Assembly (NCBI RefSeq): GCF_963678845.1
Contig: NZ_OY787464.1
Location: forward strand, 1,116,001 to 1,180,000
Length of the DNA stretch: 64,000 bases
Direction: 5' to 3'
Source of the DNA: an uncultured Bacteroides sp.
Lineage (GTDB): Bacteria; Bacteroidota; Bacteroidia; Bacteroidales; Bacteroidaceae
Positions 1-8,735 of this stretch are shown here, one piece after another (position 1 is the stretch's first letter; the number at the start of each line of letters is the position of its first letter). The notes beneath the pieces were generated by a model. The model worked only from the letters and a program-made list of their open reading frames with translations, ran no database searches and was not told the origin of the DNA. The position numbers were made by a program, and so were the translations under genes.

Positions 1-1041
1 GCCAAAGTTCAAAAGCATACCCTTCGGTTCCATTTCCCGGAATTGCTTTGTTTGCGGTCCAAAAGAAGACCAGATAGAAATAATCAGGTGCGCATTTTGA
101 TTGTGAATATCTTCCACCATTTTCTTTGGATCAGGAAATTCAGAGTTAAGAAATTCCATAGCATTCCAAAGGTAATTGTTGCCCCAGTATTGCCAATCCT
201 GAATGATACCATCGAGCGGCACACCTATTTCACGATATTTATTAACTACACCTACCAGCTCGTTCTGGCTTTTATAGCGTTCTTTACTTTGCCAATAACC
301 GAAAGTCCACAATGGGAACATTGGAGCTTGTCCGGTCAGATCTCGCATTCCGGCAATTGATCCATCAATATTTCCACCGAACATAAAGTAGTAATCAATG
401 CAATCACCAACATCAGATTTAAATGATGTACTTTCGGGCTTATCTTCAAAAACAGTGGGTGAATAATTATCCCAGAATAACCCATAACCTTTTGTTGATA
501 CCAGGAAAGGAACGTAGTCGTCTGTATTTCCCTGCACCATATTGAGTTTTGTGTTACGAAGTGATAATTTACCGCGCTGTTGTTGACCTAGACCATAAAT
601 TGCCTCGTCTTTATCAAGTCCAAACAACTGATTTATGGTGTAGGTATTTGAACCTGCATCATTGAAATCAGTAAATGTTGCACCCGATTCTTTCTCGCTT
701 AAAAGTTGTTCTCCGGCAAGAGTAAAATAGGATATTTTTCCAGACTTCAAGTTGACATCAACTTTAAACTTATCGCTTTTCAACGAAACAACATCTCCTT
801 GTTGTTTGATAGCAAACTTTGTGGTTTGAGGCTCTTTTACTACTGATAAGCTTTTCTTTTCAAAGGTTTTACCCATAGGAGATTTCAGAATCCGAACTGT
901 AGAAGGTCCATAAAACTGAATCTCAACATCCATTGAGTTAATCTGAGCTTTTATCCCCAAATTGGTTTTCTGAAAAGATTGTGCCCAAGTACCAATGGCA
1001 AAAAACACAAACAACAAGAATACTAAATTAAGTTTTTTCAT
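1..1041 (-). CDS. GH31 glycosidase (alpha-xylosidase/alpha-glucosidase type), 3' part cut off by window edge
   Basis: The first 347 residues of a secreted GH31 enzyme are visible; the 3' end lies outside the window. A signal peptide (MKKLNLVFLLF..., cleavage near WAQ) is followed by the GH31 N-terminal beta-sandwich and the start of the barrel. GH31 signatures seen are YGLGQQQ, FGYWQSKERY and DGIIQDWQYWG. The catalytic Asp region (KxDxxEP in the family) is beyond the edge. Enzymes of this type release non-reducing alpha-xylose or alpha-glucose in the periplasm. The gene follows GH43 by 29 nt, so the two are probably co-transcribed. The GH31 plus GH43 pairing is seen in xyloglucan and arabinoxylan loci, which makes alpha-xylosidase the favoured but unproven specificity. 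Confidence 0.9.
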   Translation of the reverse strand, partial: MKKLNLVFLLFVFFAIGTWAQSFQKTNLGIKAQINSMDVEIQFYGPSTVRILKSPMGKTFEKKSLSVVKEPQTTKFAIKQQGDVVSLKSDKFKVDVNLKSGKISYFTLAGEQLLSEKESGATFTDFNDAGSNTYTINQLFGLDKDEAIYGLGQQQRGKLSLRNTKLNMVQGNTDDYVPFLVSTKGYGLFWDNYSPTVFEDKPESTSFKSDVGDCIDYYFMFGGNIDGSIAGMRDLTGQAPMFPLWTFGYWQSKERYKSQNELVGVVNKYREIGVPLDGIIQDWQYWGNNYLWNAMEFLNSEFPDPKKMVEDIHNQNAHLIISIWSSFGPQTKQFREMEPKGMLLNFG

Positions 1042-1070
1042 ATATTATTTTTACTGGTTACTTATTTTTA

Positions 1071-2450
1071 TTATTGAAATTTCCACCAATCAAAGTTAAA
1101 CAATTCACGTCCTAAAGTGATGTTTTGTCCATTAAAATAAAAATAAACATCATGTTTACCTGTTACCTTATGCTTTAATTCCGATGTGAAAGTTTTGAAT
1201 TTATCCCATCCGCCGGTGCGAGGTAGCTGAGTAGACGAAATAACTGGTCCTGAAACACTGTCAAGACGAACTTCCAGAATTCCGCCATCAACTCCTGCTG
1301 CTAACGATGCTGAGAATGATTTAGGATATTGATTTCCAAAATCAACTTCACGTACCTTTATATAACCTTTCGAACGAGTACTTGAAACATACACCCCTAA
1401 TTTTTCATTTTGAGATATGGAACATTTTTCCGACCATGCCATAGTTTCCGCTTCAACACGTTTGTATGGATTAATACATCCAATTGGTTTAGGGCCTTCT
1501 TTGGAAATGGAAACAGAAGGAATAGTTCCATCAGGATTGTAAGTGAATTGCTCCACGCAGGCAGCCCGTCCGTAACTTCCTCCATTGGGCAATAATCCTG
1601 TATGATAGAAAAGATAAGAATTTCCTTTATAATCAATAATTCCACCATGATTGGTAAAACTATTCGTTTTTTGGTTTTCCATTATTTTTCCCTGATATTT
1701 CCACGGGCCAATTGGAGAATTACTTGATGAATAGGAAAGAGTCTCACCGCCCTTGCCCATTCCGGCATACATCATATAATAAAGATTGTTGCGCTTGTAA
1801 AACCAGGGGCCTTCCACATACATATCTTTATTGGGGTTTTCTACACTTTTATTTCCTCTTACTCCTCCGAAAGATTCGACAGAAATCGGAACAGTTACAA
1901 TATCACCCGAATAAGAAACCATATCTTTATTTAGCTTAACGTAAAACAGACTTCCGTTTCCCCAGTAAAGGTAAGCTTGCCCATCATCGTCAATGCACAC
2001 GGTTGGATCTATATTCGACCAACTTCCGTTAATAATCAATGGCTTTCCAAGTGCATCTTTGAATGGACCTGTTGGTGAATCAGAAACCGCCACGCCTATT
2101 GCCATGTCGTTTTTATTACTTTGGGCACATACATACCAATAAAACTTACCATTACGTTCAATACACTGAGCTGCCCAGGCACGATCACGTGCCCATTTAA
2201 AAGATTCTAATGAAATGGGAGTTCCATAGTCGGTCCAGTTTACCATGTCTGTAGTAGACAATACATGCCATTTGGTCATATAGTAAAAATCGAAGCCCGG
2301 AATATCGTCGCCAACATATGCGTAAAGCGTGCCATTATAAACCATCGGTGCAGGATCAGGACCAAAATGCGTTTGAACAATCGGGTTATCGGCACGGCTA
2401 ACACCCCAAAAAGCCAGTGTTGCCAAAGCTAAAGCAAAATATTTTTTCAT
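1071..2450 (-). CDS. GH43 arabinofuranosidase/xylosidase with C-terminal CBM6-like domain
   Basis: A secreted 459-residue enzyme with a signal peptide (cleavage near SRA/DNP). The five-bladed propeller opens with GPDPAPM, where Asp32 is the expected general base. The NIDPTVCIDDDG stretch carries the family's pKa-modulating Asp, and Glu213 in YVEGPW is the expected general acid. Residues from about 335 (RVEAETMAWS) to the end form a CBM6-like beta-sandwich. The family removes alpha-L-arabinofuranose or beta-xylose from plant hemicelluloses; which one applies cannot be read from the sequence. It is the first gene of the GH43-GH31 unit. A 600-nt leader region separates it from the VirE cassette. 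Confidence 0.9.
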   Translation of the reverse strand: MKKYFALALATLAFWGVSRADNPIVQTHFGPDPAPMVYNGTLYAYVGDDIPGFDFYYMTKWHVLSTTDMVNWTDYGTPISLESFKWARDRAWAAQCIERNGKFYWYVCAQSNKNDMAIGVAVSDSPTGPFKDALGKPLIINGSWSNIDPTVCIDDDGQAYLYWGNGSLFYVKLNKDMVSYSGDIVTVPISVESFGGVRGNKSVENPNKDMYVEGPWFYKRNNLYYMMYAGMGKGGETLSYSSSNSPIGPWKYQGKIMENQKTNSFTNHGGIIDYKGNSYLFYHTGLLPNGGSYGRAACVEQFTYNPDGTIPSVSISKEGPKPIGCINPYKRVEAETMAWSEKCSISQNEKLGVYVSSTRSKGYIKVREVDFGNQYPKSFSASLAAGVDGGILEVRLDSVSGPVISSTQLPRTGGWDKFKTFTSELKHKVTGKHDVYFYFNGQNITLGRELFNFDWWKFQ

Positions 2451-2722
2451 TTCAAATATTGATTTAATCGTATTATCACAAACTCTGATAATCGAGTTTA
2501 CTTATTTTTATATTAATGTTGTTATTTAACAGGCGAAAAAAATTAGAAAAAAAATACAATTCTATCTAGGTCATTCCAGTATCCAAGCTTGGCATAAGGC
2601 ACCTATTTATCCTGATCAAGGGCTCTATTTTTAATGGCTACTAATTTAATGTCGTTTGCTATTTTCATTTATACTGTTTTATGAGATATTACTTATGTCT
2701 TCTCTTGTTTAAATAAGGCTTT

Positions 2723-2730
2723 CAAATATA
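2723..2730 (-). promoter_or_regulatory. Candidate -7 box for the GH43-GH31 operon
   Basis: On the minus strand this reads TATATTTG, a perfect match to the Bacteroides -7 consensus TAnnTTTG. No clean -33 TTTG lies at the expected distance. A second perfect match (TATGTTTG, 2852-2859) lies farther upstream, so the choice is uncertain. Apart from these and the hairpin at 2995-3036, the 2451-3061 interval is AT-rich and shows no gene. Confidence 0.3.
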
Positions 2731-2994
2731 GTGATTTTATCCGTTCATTTTTCGAATAGAACAATATCTGTAATTTCTTTTTGCATTTATAATTTCAGTA
2801 CGCTGTAAATACATATTTTTTCAACTTATAGTTTCATTATAAAAAATGTAACAAACATAGTTCAAACATTAGTATATCAATTTCAAATTTAGATTTGCTA
2901 TTTATATTATTAGATATTTTTTAATCAGAAGAAAGAATAATGGAAAAGCCTCGCAGCCACGCAAAAGCATTATAAATATTTATAAATCAACAAA

Positions 2995-3036
2995 ATAATG
3001 CCGCGTAGCTTTAAAAAAAAAGCTACGCGGCATTAT
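2995..3036 (-). terminator. 17-bp hairpin after the VirE-like gene
   Basis: A perfect 17-bp inverted repeat (arms 2995-3011 and 3020-3036, 8-nt A-rich loop) starts 25 nt beyond the stop codon of the VirE-like gene. On the minus strand it is followed by TTTTG, so it can act as an intrinsic terminator. Its core, CCGCGTAGCTT, recurs on the other side of the cassette. Confidence 0.6.
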
Positions 3037-3061
3037 GAAAGCCACGCGTTTTTACGCCTAT

Positions 3062-5143
3062 CTATTTTATCTCTTTCACCTTATAAACATATCCGCGGTG
3101 TATGTGGCGCCTTTCAAATTTGGTTATCAGCAATCGTCCCAATGACATTGCCGCGTTATCTGAACATTTAAACGCTGGATTTCTCTGGCGGATACGATTC
3201 AGAATCTCTGTACAGGTAAGTTCTTCAAATGGTTCGCCTTCCTGCGGAGCCGAGAAATACATATCCACACTCTCTTCCTGGGGAGTAACGCGTTGAAACC
3301 TGCGGTTACTTTCCGTTATGTAAGCCTCCTCTTCGTGGGTGAACCAGTAGCGTTCACGGTTATGAATAGCATTGACAGCCTGAGCGTACAGCTGACTGTA
3401 ATCAACAAAACTCTGATAATCAATTATTCCTTTTACTTCAATGCAAATATAGCGACGGCTACCCGTTGGATCGTTCAGCAAGTCAAAATTATTGCATGTG
3501 GCTATAAATGTGGCATACCTGCGAAGTTGCTGGGTAACACTGGCATGGGGCAAACGTGTCTGCACCACTGCTTTTTGCAGAATATGTTTTATAAATCCCT
3601 GATAAGAGGGACTGATGGAGTCAAACTCGTCCATATTGATAAGTGCAAAACGACTCAGAGCCAGCTGCACATCGTTGCGCTTACTGAAATCAATACTGTC
3701 AGTATAATAATCACGCAGTTCGGGTGGCAAAAGGTTCAGGCAAAAAGTAGACTTTCCACACCCTTGACTGCCCACCAGCAGAGGCAGAGTACTGTTCGCG
3801 TGCTCTCGATCCAGTTGTTGCCAGTGCGCCACCATTGAAAGAAACCAGATATAAAACAAATTCCTCCATTGCGGATTATCACACGGCACCCTATCCGCCA
3901 GTTCGCGTATGCGGTCTTTTCCATCCCATGCACCAAGATTGAGAAGATACTCCTCAACAGGATCATACGAAGGCACCCGATCCGATTCCAGATAGCGCTT
4001 CACATCAGCATCCCATAAAGGCAACCCCTCGCCCAGTGCGTTTATGCAGATACTGTTTATAGCCTGCTTGTTCAGCGGGCGGAAATCAAAGTAAAACGAC
4101 TTCAGTTCTCTGTATTCCACCACTCCCTTCACCGTGTTCCGCCTTAGCTGATAGCGTCGCTGCATAAACTCTTCCATCTGTGCCACCAGGGTCATTGAAG
4201 AAGAGATGCAAGGCTTGCTGCCAAACTTTTTAGCCAGCGTATAGGCAGTTCTGAAGCTGGTGCGTATTTCCAAATCATACTTTTTCAGTCCGGTGTGCAG
4301 CAAAGTCCATCTCACCGCATCCTCTTCCGGAATGCCCGAGCGATTACAGTTTTCCGCCAGTTTAACAAGAAACGGAAGCAGTTCGTCGTTTTCGTAATCC
4401 ACCCTGCCCACGGACTCCAGCGCATCCTGCATGGAGGTATTGAACAGAGTAGATATCACACGGCTTCGTTCGTAGTCCGGCAACAGGCGTTGCAACGGAT
4501 CGCTCACCGCCTGCCGCTCTTCTTCAAAAGTAGATTCCGCAGGCATGCGCACCGGCTGTTCTATTCTGACAGGCATTGCTTCGGGGTTGTGGTACAATCC
4601 CGGATCAAAACTCATCCGGCAACTATGATTCAATGCAGGCTTCTTCAACTCTATCTCCCTTTTCAGTTGTGGCTGATACCATTTCACCGCCTCCCTGTAA
4701 GCCTGCGCGTGAAACATTTCGGCCATCTGATAATTCTGAGGCAAGCTGCCGTCCATCAGCGAGAAAGGAACAATAATCTTCACACTCTTGTTGCTCGATC
4801 CTATAAATGCCAGCAAGGTTTGCGGCAAGCGGGATGCCCTTTCGCGTATCTGCGCCGCCTCACTGTGACCAGTCAGATTATTCACTTCAATGGTTACCCA
4901 ACCATTGTATCCGGTCATAAGCTGTACGCCTCCATTTTCAGAAAAAGAGCCACCAAATATCAGTTTCGGAACCATTTTCAACTGCTGGCAGATTCTTCCC
5001 GGCATTGTATATTGAAGAGCCATGCGCATGTTAGATACTGGCTGGCTTTTAGTCTCGGTCTTCATTGCTTCCACTGCCACAGTTAGTTCTATGACGCGTT
5101 GTGTTTGTGTTTTGCCATTCTCCCGGCATTGGGTAATCTTCAT
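3062..5143 (-). CDS. VirE-type P-loop protein with BT4734-like N-terminus and DUF3874 C-terminus
   Basis: This 693-residue protein has the layout of the Bacteroidales VirE/VapE-like family. An N-terminal BT4734-like region (about 30-180) is followed by a linker. A P-loop ATPase core carries a Walker A motif GSQGCGKST (Lys464) and a Walker B-like INMDEFD, then the TCNNFDLLNDPTGSRRY stretch typical of VapE helicase-like domains. The C-terminal 70 residues (TCTEILNRIRQRNP...) fit DUF3874. No signal peptide is present, so it should be cytoplasmic. The family resembles primase-helicase proteins of phages and satellites, but the chromosomal copies have no established role. It follows the HU-like gene by 20 nt, indicating one transcript. 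GC content and codon choice look higher than in the flanking PUL genes, which suggests separate acquisition. Confidence 0.85.
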   Translation of the reverse strand: MKITQCRENGKTQTQRVIELTVAVEAMKTETKSQPVSNMRMALQYTMPGRICQQLKMVPKLIFGGSFSENGGVQLMTGYNGWVTIEVNNLTGHSEAAQIRERASRLPQTLLAFIGSSNKSVKIIVPFSLMDGSLPQNYQMAEMFHAQAYREAVKWYQPQLKREIELKKPALNHSCRMSFDPGLYHNPEAMPVRIEQPVRMPAESTFEEERQAVSDPLQRLLPDYERSRVISTLFNTSMQDALESVGRVDYENDELLPFLVKLAENCNRSGIPEEDAVRWTLLHTGLKKYDLEIRTSFRTAYTLAKKFGSKPCISSSMTLVAQMEEFMQRRYQLRRNTVKGVVEYRELKSFYFDFRPLNKQAINSICINALGEGLPLWDADVKRYLESDRVPSYDPVEEYLLNLGAWDGKDRIRELADRVPCDNPQWRNLFYIWFLSMVAHWQQLDREHANSTLPLLVGSQGCGKSTFCLNLLPPELRDYYTDSIDFSKRNDVQLALSRFALINMDEFDSISPSYQGFIKHILQKAVVQTRLPHASVTQQLRRYATFIATCNNFDLLNDPTGSRRYICIEVKGIIDYQSFVDYSQLYAQAVNAIHNRERYWFTHEEEAYITESNRRFQRVTPQEESVDMYFSAPQEGEPFEELTCTEILNRIRQRNPAFKCSDNAAMSLGRLLITKFERRHIHRGYVYKVKEIK

Positions 5144-5163
5144 AGTATTGTTTTAGTGGTTAT

Positions 5164-5562
5164 TTATTTCTTTGTAGCTTCACGAAATGAACGGCTATAG
5201 CTTATTTTGCCTAAAATGCCACGCATCTCCTTGTCTGCCTTAAAGCATACACGCTGCGCCTTTACTTTTGAGGGGGTGCATTCATCGGGTGTTTCATACC
5301 CTTCACTGCCTGCCGACACGGAAAATGACCCTATATCTTTCAGATATACCGTATTTCCCTTCATCAGATATGCCTGCATCACATCACTCAAAGCAATAAC
5401 AGCAGCATACACATCTGCTTCGGTGAGTGAACAGCGCCCGCATATATCCTTTGCCAACTCATCCATACCCACTTGTCCCGAAGCAACCGGCACTCCGTGA
5501 TAGCGCACTTTTTCTTTTCCTTCACTCTTGTCAATTTTCTGACGAACCACATAATACGACAT
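5164..5562 (-). CDS. HU-like DNA-binding protein (HU-related family)
   Basis: A 132-residue protein of the Bacteroidales HU-related histone-like family. The helical dimerisation part (DELAKDICGRCSLTEADVYAAV) is followed by the beta-arm part (GNTVYLKDIGSFSVSAGSEGYE) and a basic tail. It lacks a signal peptide and should bind DNA non-specifically or bind bent DNA. It is the first gene of the cassette, and its 5' leader holds two palindromes that may be its own target. Pairing of such a gene with a VirE/DUF3874 gene is a recurring arrangement in Bacteroides genomes. Confidence 0.85.
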   Translation of the reverse strand: MSYYVVRQKIDKSEGKEKVRYHGVPVASGQVGMDELAKDICGRCSLTEADVYAAVIALSDVMQAYLMKGNTVYLKDIGSFSVSAGSEGYETPDECTPSKVKAQRVCFKADKEMRGILGKISYSRSFREATKK

Positions 5563-5605
5563 AACTTGTTGTTTAATTTATTTATAACTGATTGTTTTTG
5601 TGCAC

Positions 5606-5683
5606 ACCCGGGTGTACACCACCGGTACACCCGGGTCTTATAACGCAGAACATGCGGGTGTAAGCAGCTGTTACACCCGCATG
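5606..5683. promoter_or_regulatory. Two palindromes in the leader of the HU/VirE cassette
   Basis: Palindrome 1 has 12-nt arms (5606-5617 and 5625-5636, ACCCGGGTGTAC and its complement). Palindrome 2 has 13-nt arms (5651-5663 and 5671-5683, CATGCGGGTGTAA and its complement). Both have 7-nt loops, and the four arms share the core GGGTGTA/TACACCC. They lie between the predicted promoter and the start codon, so they would be either operators for a dimeric protein or paired hairpins in the mRNA leader. No T-run follows, which argues against a plain terminator. Confidence 0.6.
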
Positions 5684-5704
5684 TAGATACTAATTATATT
5701 GTTA

Positions 5705-5736
5705 CAAATATACAAAATAAAAGTCTGAAAAGCAAA
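5705..5736 (-). promoter_or_regulatory. Promoter of the HU/VirE cassette
   Basis: On the minus strand TTTG (5733-5736), a 20-nt spacer and TATATTTG (5705-5712) match the Bacteroides -33/-7 consensus TTTG-N19-21-TAnnTTTG. The implied leader of about 135 nt contains both palindromes. Confidence 0.55.
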
Positions 5737-5785
5737 TTTAGAGCCCTCTTTTTCAACATAAGAAGGGGGATATTTGTCACAAAAA

Positions 5786-5817
5786 GCGCCATATTCAACA
5801 AGTATTGAATATGGCGC
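5786..5817 (-). terminator. Intrinsic terminator downstream of the GH3 gene and its adjoining relic
   Basis: A perfect 13-bp stem (5786-5798 and 5805-5817, GCGCCATATTCAA) with a 6-nt loop is followed on the minus strand by TTTTTG. It would end transcripts arriving from the beta-glucan PUL. Confidence 0.6.
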
Positions 5818-5920
5818 GTAGCTTTTTTACCTACGCGTAGCTTTTATTTGAAAGCTACGCGCTATTATTGTGTTTAAAATCAATTCATTAAATGTAGCCC
5901 GCGTAGCTGCGTAGCTTTTT
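5815..5920. repeat. Cluster of CGCGTAGCTTT repeats, REP-like
   Basis: The unit CGCGTAGCTTT or a close variant occurs at 5815-5825, 5834-5844, inverted at 5851-5861, 5900-5908 and 5909-5920. The copies at 5834 and 5851 form an 11-bp hairpin. The same unit forms the 17-bp hairpin at 2995-3036, so the cassette between is bracketed by the repeat family. Confidence 0.6.
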
Positions 5921-5981
5921 CATAAAAAATATTACAGTGTAGCATTAAATCCTCTTATTCTATCCTTTATAACTTTTCTTC

Positions 5982-6356
5982 TTATTTCATAATCTCAAAA
6001 AACTCAGCTTCAATAATACGGAGTTGACCTTTTGTATTTTGATTTTTCGGATCTTTAAATCCGTCTAAGTTCTTGTTTCCATTCAGTTAAACCATGTTAT
6101 GGAAAGCATCCTTTTCAGTACCTGCTCCTGTTTAACGAACCGTTACACTTTTTCCAACTGTTGGTTTCACAGATAAAGTTATATAGCCGAGACTTTGCGC
6201 TGTATTGCCTTTCCATACTTCTTTACCATTTATTAGTATTTCAATCGGATAACTGAGCGAGTGCCAACCGGATAATTTAAGGCAAACTTCTGAAATTTTT
6301 GCTTTACGAGTCAATTAAGTACCTACTTCAACTATTTCATCTAGCTTAAATTGAAA
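5982..6356 (-). pseudogene. Relic of the C-terminal module of a Bacteroides glycosidase (GH2-associated type)
   Basis: One continuous frame reads FQFKLDEIVEVGT, stop, LTRKAKISEVCLKLSGWHSLSYPIEI..., stop after SVTVR, TGAGTEKDAFHNMV, stop, then LNGNKNLDGFKD...LRIIEAEFFEIMK and a final stop. Three in-frame TAA codons (6315-6317, 6132-6134, 6087-6089) break it; no frameshift is needed. The pattern GWHSLSYPIEI...NGKEVWKGNT...SLGYITL resembles the C-terminal discoidin-like module attached to GH2-type enzymes in Bacteroides PULs; this is from memory of the family. No catalytic domain remains. It lies directly downstream of GH3 in the same direction, so it was probably once the last gene of that operon. 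Confidence 0.7.
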
Positions 6357-6383
6357 TTTTTGACATTTTATTTTAGTCAGTAT

Positions 6384-8708
6384 TTATTTGTTAGGAGTAT
6401 TCCACTTATTCGTTTTGCTACATGTAATATTCAATGTCTGATTACCACTTTGCATACGAAAATCCCCTTGCTCAAGAATCCACTTCCCATCGGAACCAAC
6501 AAACGCCAAGTCACTACCTTTTATGGATAGTGTAACCGACTTAGTTTCACCAGGCTGTAATTCTACTTTTTTGAAAGCTCGTAATCTGCGATTCTCAGGA
6601 GTCAGTGATGCAACTAAGTCGCGACTAAACAGCATAACGACTTCTTTTCCGGCACGAGTTCCATGATTTGTAATGTCTACAGAAAAGTGTAAATCATCAT
6701 CCGCTACAAATGAGGCAGAATTAGCACGAAAATTATTATATACAAAAGTTGTGTAGCTAAGACCATATCCAAAAGGCCATTGTACAGAAACAATTGCATC
6801 ATAATCATATGCTCCTTCCATCTTATCCATTTCTTCACTAACCTTATAATCATACGTGGTTAGTTCAGCCTGGTTGCGGGGATATGTGTAGGGCATTTTG
6901 GCGCTAGGATTTACATCGCCTGTCAAAATATTAGCTAATGCATCACCGCCATAATTTCCTGGAAGTAGAATGTCAATTATTCCATTTGCCAGAGGCTCAA
7001 TATCATTGATGATTCTGGGCCGTCCCTCATTAAGTATCAAAATGATTGGTTTTCCTGTAGTAGCCAACGCTTTTACAAGTTTAACTTGGTTTGGTGAAAT
7101 GGCAAGATCGGAAAGATTTCCTGGCGTTTCACAGTATGAGTTTTCACCAATACAAGCAATAATAACATCTACATTACGAGCTGCATCAACAGCTTTTTCA
7201 ATTTCAGGAGAATTTTCCTCAGTATAGCTACCTTCAGGTTTATAAGTAACTCCTTGCTCCAAACAAACGTTTTCAGATCCGATTTTATTGCATAGCGCTT
7301 CGTAAATTGTATTATATTTACTTGCAAATCTATCCGTCAGATGTCCTTGCCATGTATAGCTCCATCCACCATTCAGGCAGCGCATGGAATTAGCATTTGG
7401 ACCTGTCAAGAGGAGTTTTTTGCCTTTTACAAGCGGCAATATATTATCCTTATTTTTCAGTAAGACTTCTGACTCTTCTGCTACGTGGAGCGCTAATTCG
7501 GCATGTTCAGGACTACCAAAAAGCGGATATTTTGCAGATTGGGTGTTGGGGCGATTGAACAGGTCCAAACGAAATTTTAATCTAAGAACTCTACGAACAG
7601 CATCATCAATGCGGCTCATCGGTACCTTACCTTCTTGTACAAGTTCTTTTAGCAATGAGCAGAAACTGAGATCGTAAGGTTCCATTGCCATATCTATACC
7701 TGCATTGATGGCTATTTGAATGGCTTCTTTTTTATTAGCAGCTATGTGTTCGCGCGTGTAAAGATTGTTTATATCAGCCCAATCAGTAATCAACATGCCA
7801 TCCCATTTCAAATCTTCTTTCAACCATTGGGTGAGCAAATCGTAATTGGCATGTACCGGCAATCCATTTATAGAACCACTGTTAACCATAATAGTCAAAG
7901 CCCCAGCTTGCACGCATGCTTTAAATGGTGCGAAGCACTTTTCCCTCAAATCGGATTCAGATATGTAAGCAGGTGTGCGATCCTTACCGGTGCGAGCCAT
8001 ACTGTAACCTAGATAATGTTTCACCGATGTTGCAATACGATCTGCTGGAATATGGTTAGGGTCGTTTCCTTGAAATCCCAAAATAGCAGAACTACCCATA
8101 ATTGAATTGACAAAGCAATCTTCACCATAATTTTCCCAAACGCGAGACCATCGTGGGTCACGAGCCATGTCAACTGTGGGTGAATAAGTCCACGGACAAT
8201 CGCTGGCACGAGTCTCATAGGCTGTAACACGCGCCGCTTCATATGCCCATTTAGGGTTAAACGAAGCAGCAATATTGATATTTTGTGGAAATAGAGTACC
8301 ACCTAATGTATAAGTGGTACCATGATTTTGATCTAGTCCGTAGATGCATGGAATACCGATCTCCTTCATGGACTTAGCCTGTATCTCACCAATAATCTCT
8401 TGCCACTTTTCCTTATTCTGTGCAACAGGTCCTGGAGCATTAAGGAAAGAGCCCACCTTGAACTTTGCAATCGCCTCATAGAGTTTGGTCTGATTTAGCT
8501 TAAATTCGCCATTGACCATATCTCCTACTACATCAATGGTAAGTTCTGTCATTTGACCTATTTTCTCGTCAAGTGTCATTTTCGAAATAACAGCATCTAT
8601 CTTTTGTTCTGTTACGATATCCTTAGCACTGACAAGGGTGGCTGCCTGCATAAAGCAGGTAGCCATTGTTATCAATTTTAAAATGAATCTTGTTTTTTTT
8701 ACTATCAT
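6384..8708 (-). CDS. GH3 beta-glucosidase of the beta-glucan PUL
   Basis: A 774-residue secreted GH3 enzyme. A signal peptide (cleavage near VSA/KD) precedes the (beta/alpha)8 domain, with GLDQNHGTTY, FSPTVDMARDPRW-type substrate motifs and the nucleophile Asp309 in ITDWADI. The alpha/beta sandwich (AVLLKN-type: EVLLKNKDNILPL) and a C-terminal fibronectin III-like domain follow. The family releases non-reducing glucose, here probably from laminari- or mixed-linkage gluco-oligosaccharides in the periplasm. It is the last intact gene of the GH16-SusC-SusD-SGBP-GH3 operon, 27 nt behind the SGBP. The length is normal for the family. Confidence 0.92.
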   Translation of the reverse strand: MIVKKTRFILKLITMATCFMQAATLVSAKDIVTEQKIDAVISKMTLDEKIGQMTELTIDVVGDMVNGEFKLNQTKLYEAIAKFKVGSFLNAPGPVAQNKEKWQEIIGEIQAKSMKEIGIPCIYGLDQNHGTTYTLGGTLFPQNINIAASFNPKWAYEAARVTAYETRASDCPWTYSPTVDMARDPRWSRVWENYGEDCFVNSIMGSSAILGFQGNDPNHIPADRIATSVKHYLGYSMARTGKDRTPAYISESDLREKCFAPFKACVQAGALTIMVNSGSINGLPVHANYDLLTQWLKEDLKWDGMLITDWADINNLYTREHIAANKKEAIQIAINAGIDMAMEPYDLSFCSLLKELVQEGKVPMSRIDDAVRRVLRLKFRLDLFNRPNTQSAKYPLFGSPEHAELALHVAEESEVLLKNKDNILPLVKGKKLLLTGPNANSMRCLNGGWSYTWQGHLTDRFASKYNTIYEALCNKIGSENVCLEQGVTYKPEGSYTEENSPEIEKAVDAARNVDVIIACIGENSYCETPGNLSDLAISPNQVKLVKALATTGKPIILILNEGRPRIINDIEPLANGIIDILLPGNYGGDALANILTGDVNPSAKMPYTYPRNQAELTTYDYKVSEEMDKMEGAYDYDAIVSVQWPFGYGLSYTTFVYNNFRANSASFVADDDLHFSVDITNHGTRAGKEVVMLFSRDLVASLTPENRRLRAFKKVELQPGETKSVTLSIKGSDLAFVGSDGKWILEQGDFRMQSGNQTLNITCSKTNKWNTPNK

Positions 8709-8735
8709 AATAGATATTTATATTCTTAACATTTA

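Noticed and set aside
43..360. 105-codon plus-strand open frame at the left edge
   Set aside because: It is antisense to the GH31 gene, whose minus-strand frame is open and carries clear family motifs.
4295..5086. 263-codon plus-strand open frame
   Set aside because: It lies wholly antisense to the VirE-like gene; its translation is rich in His, Arg and Gln and resembles no family.
6132..6314. 60-codon open frame with a TTG start as a small gene
   Set aside because: The same frame continues on both sides through stops with clear family pattern, so it is part of a pseudogene.
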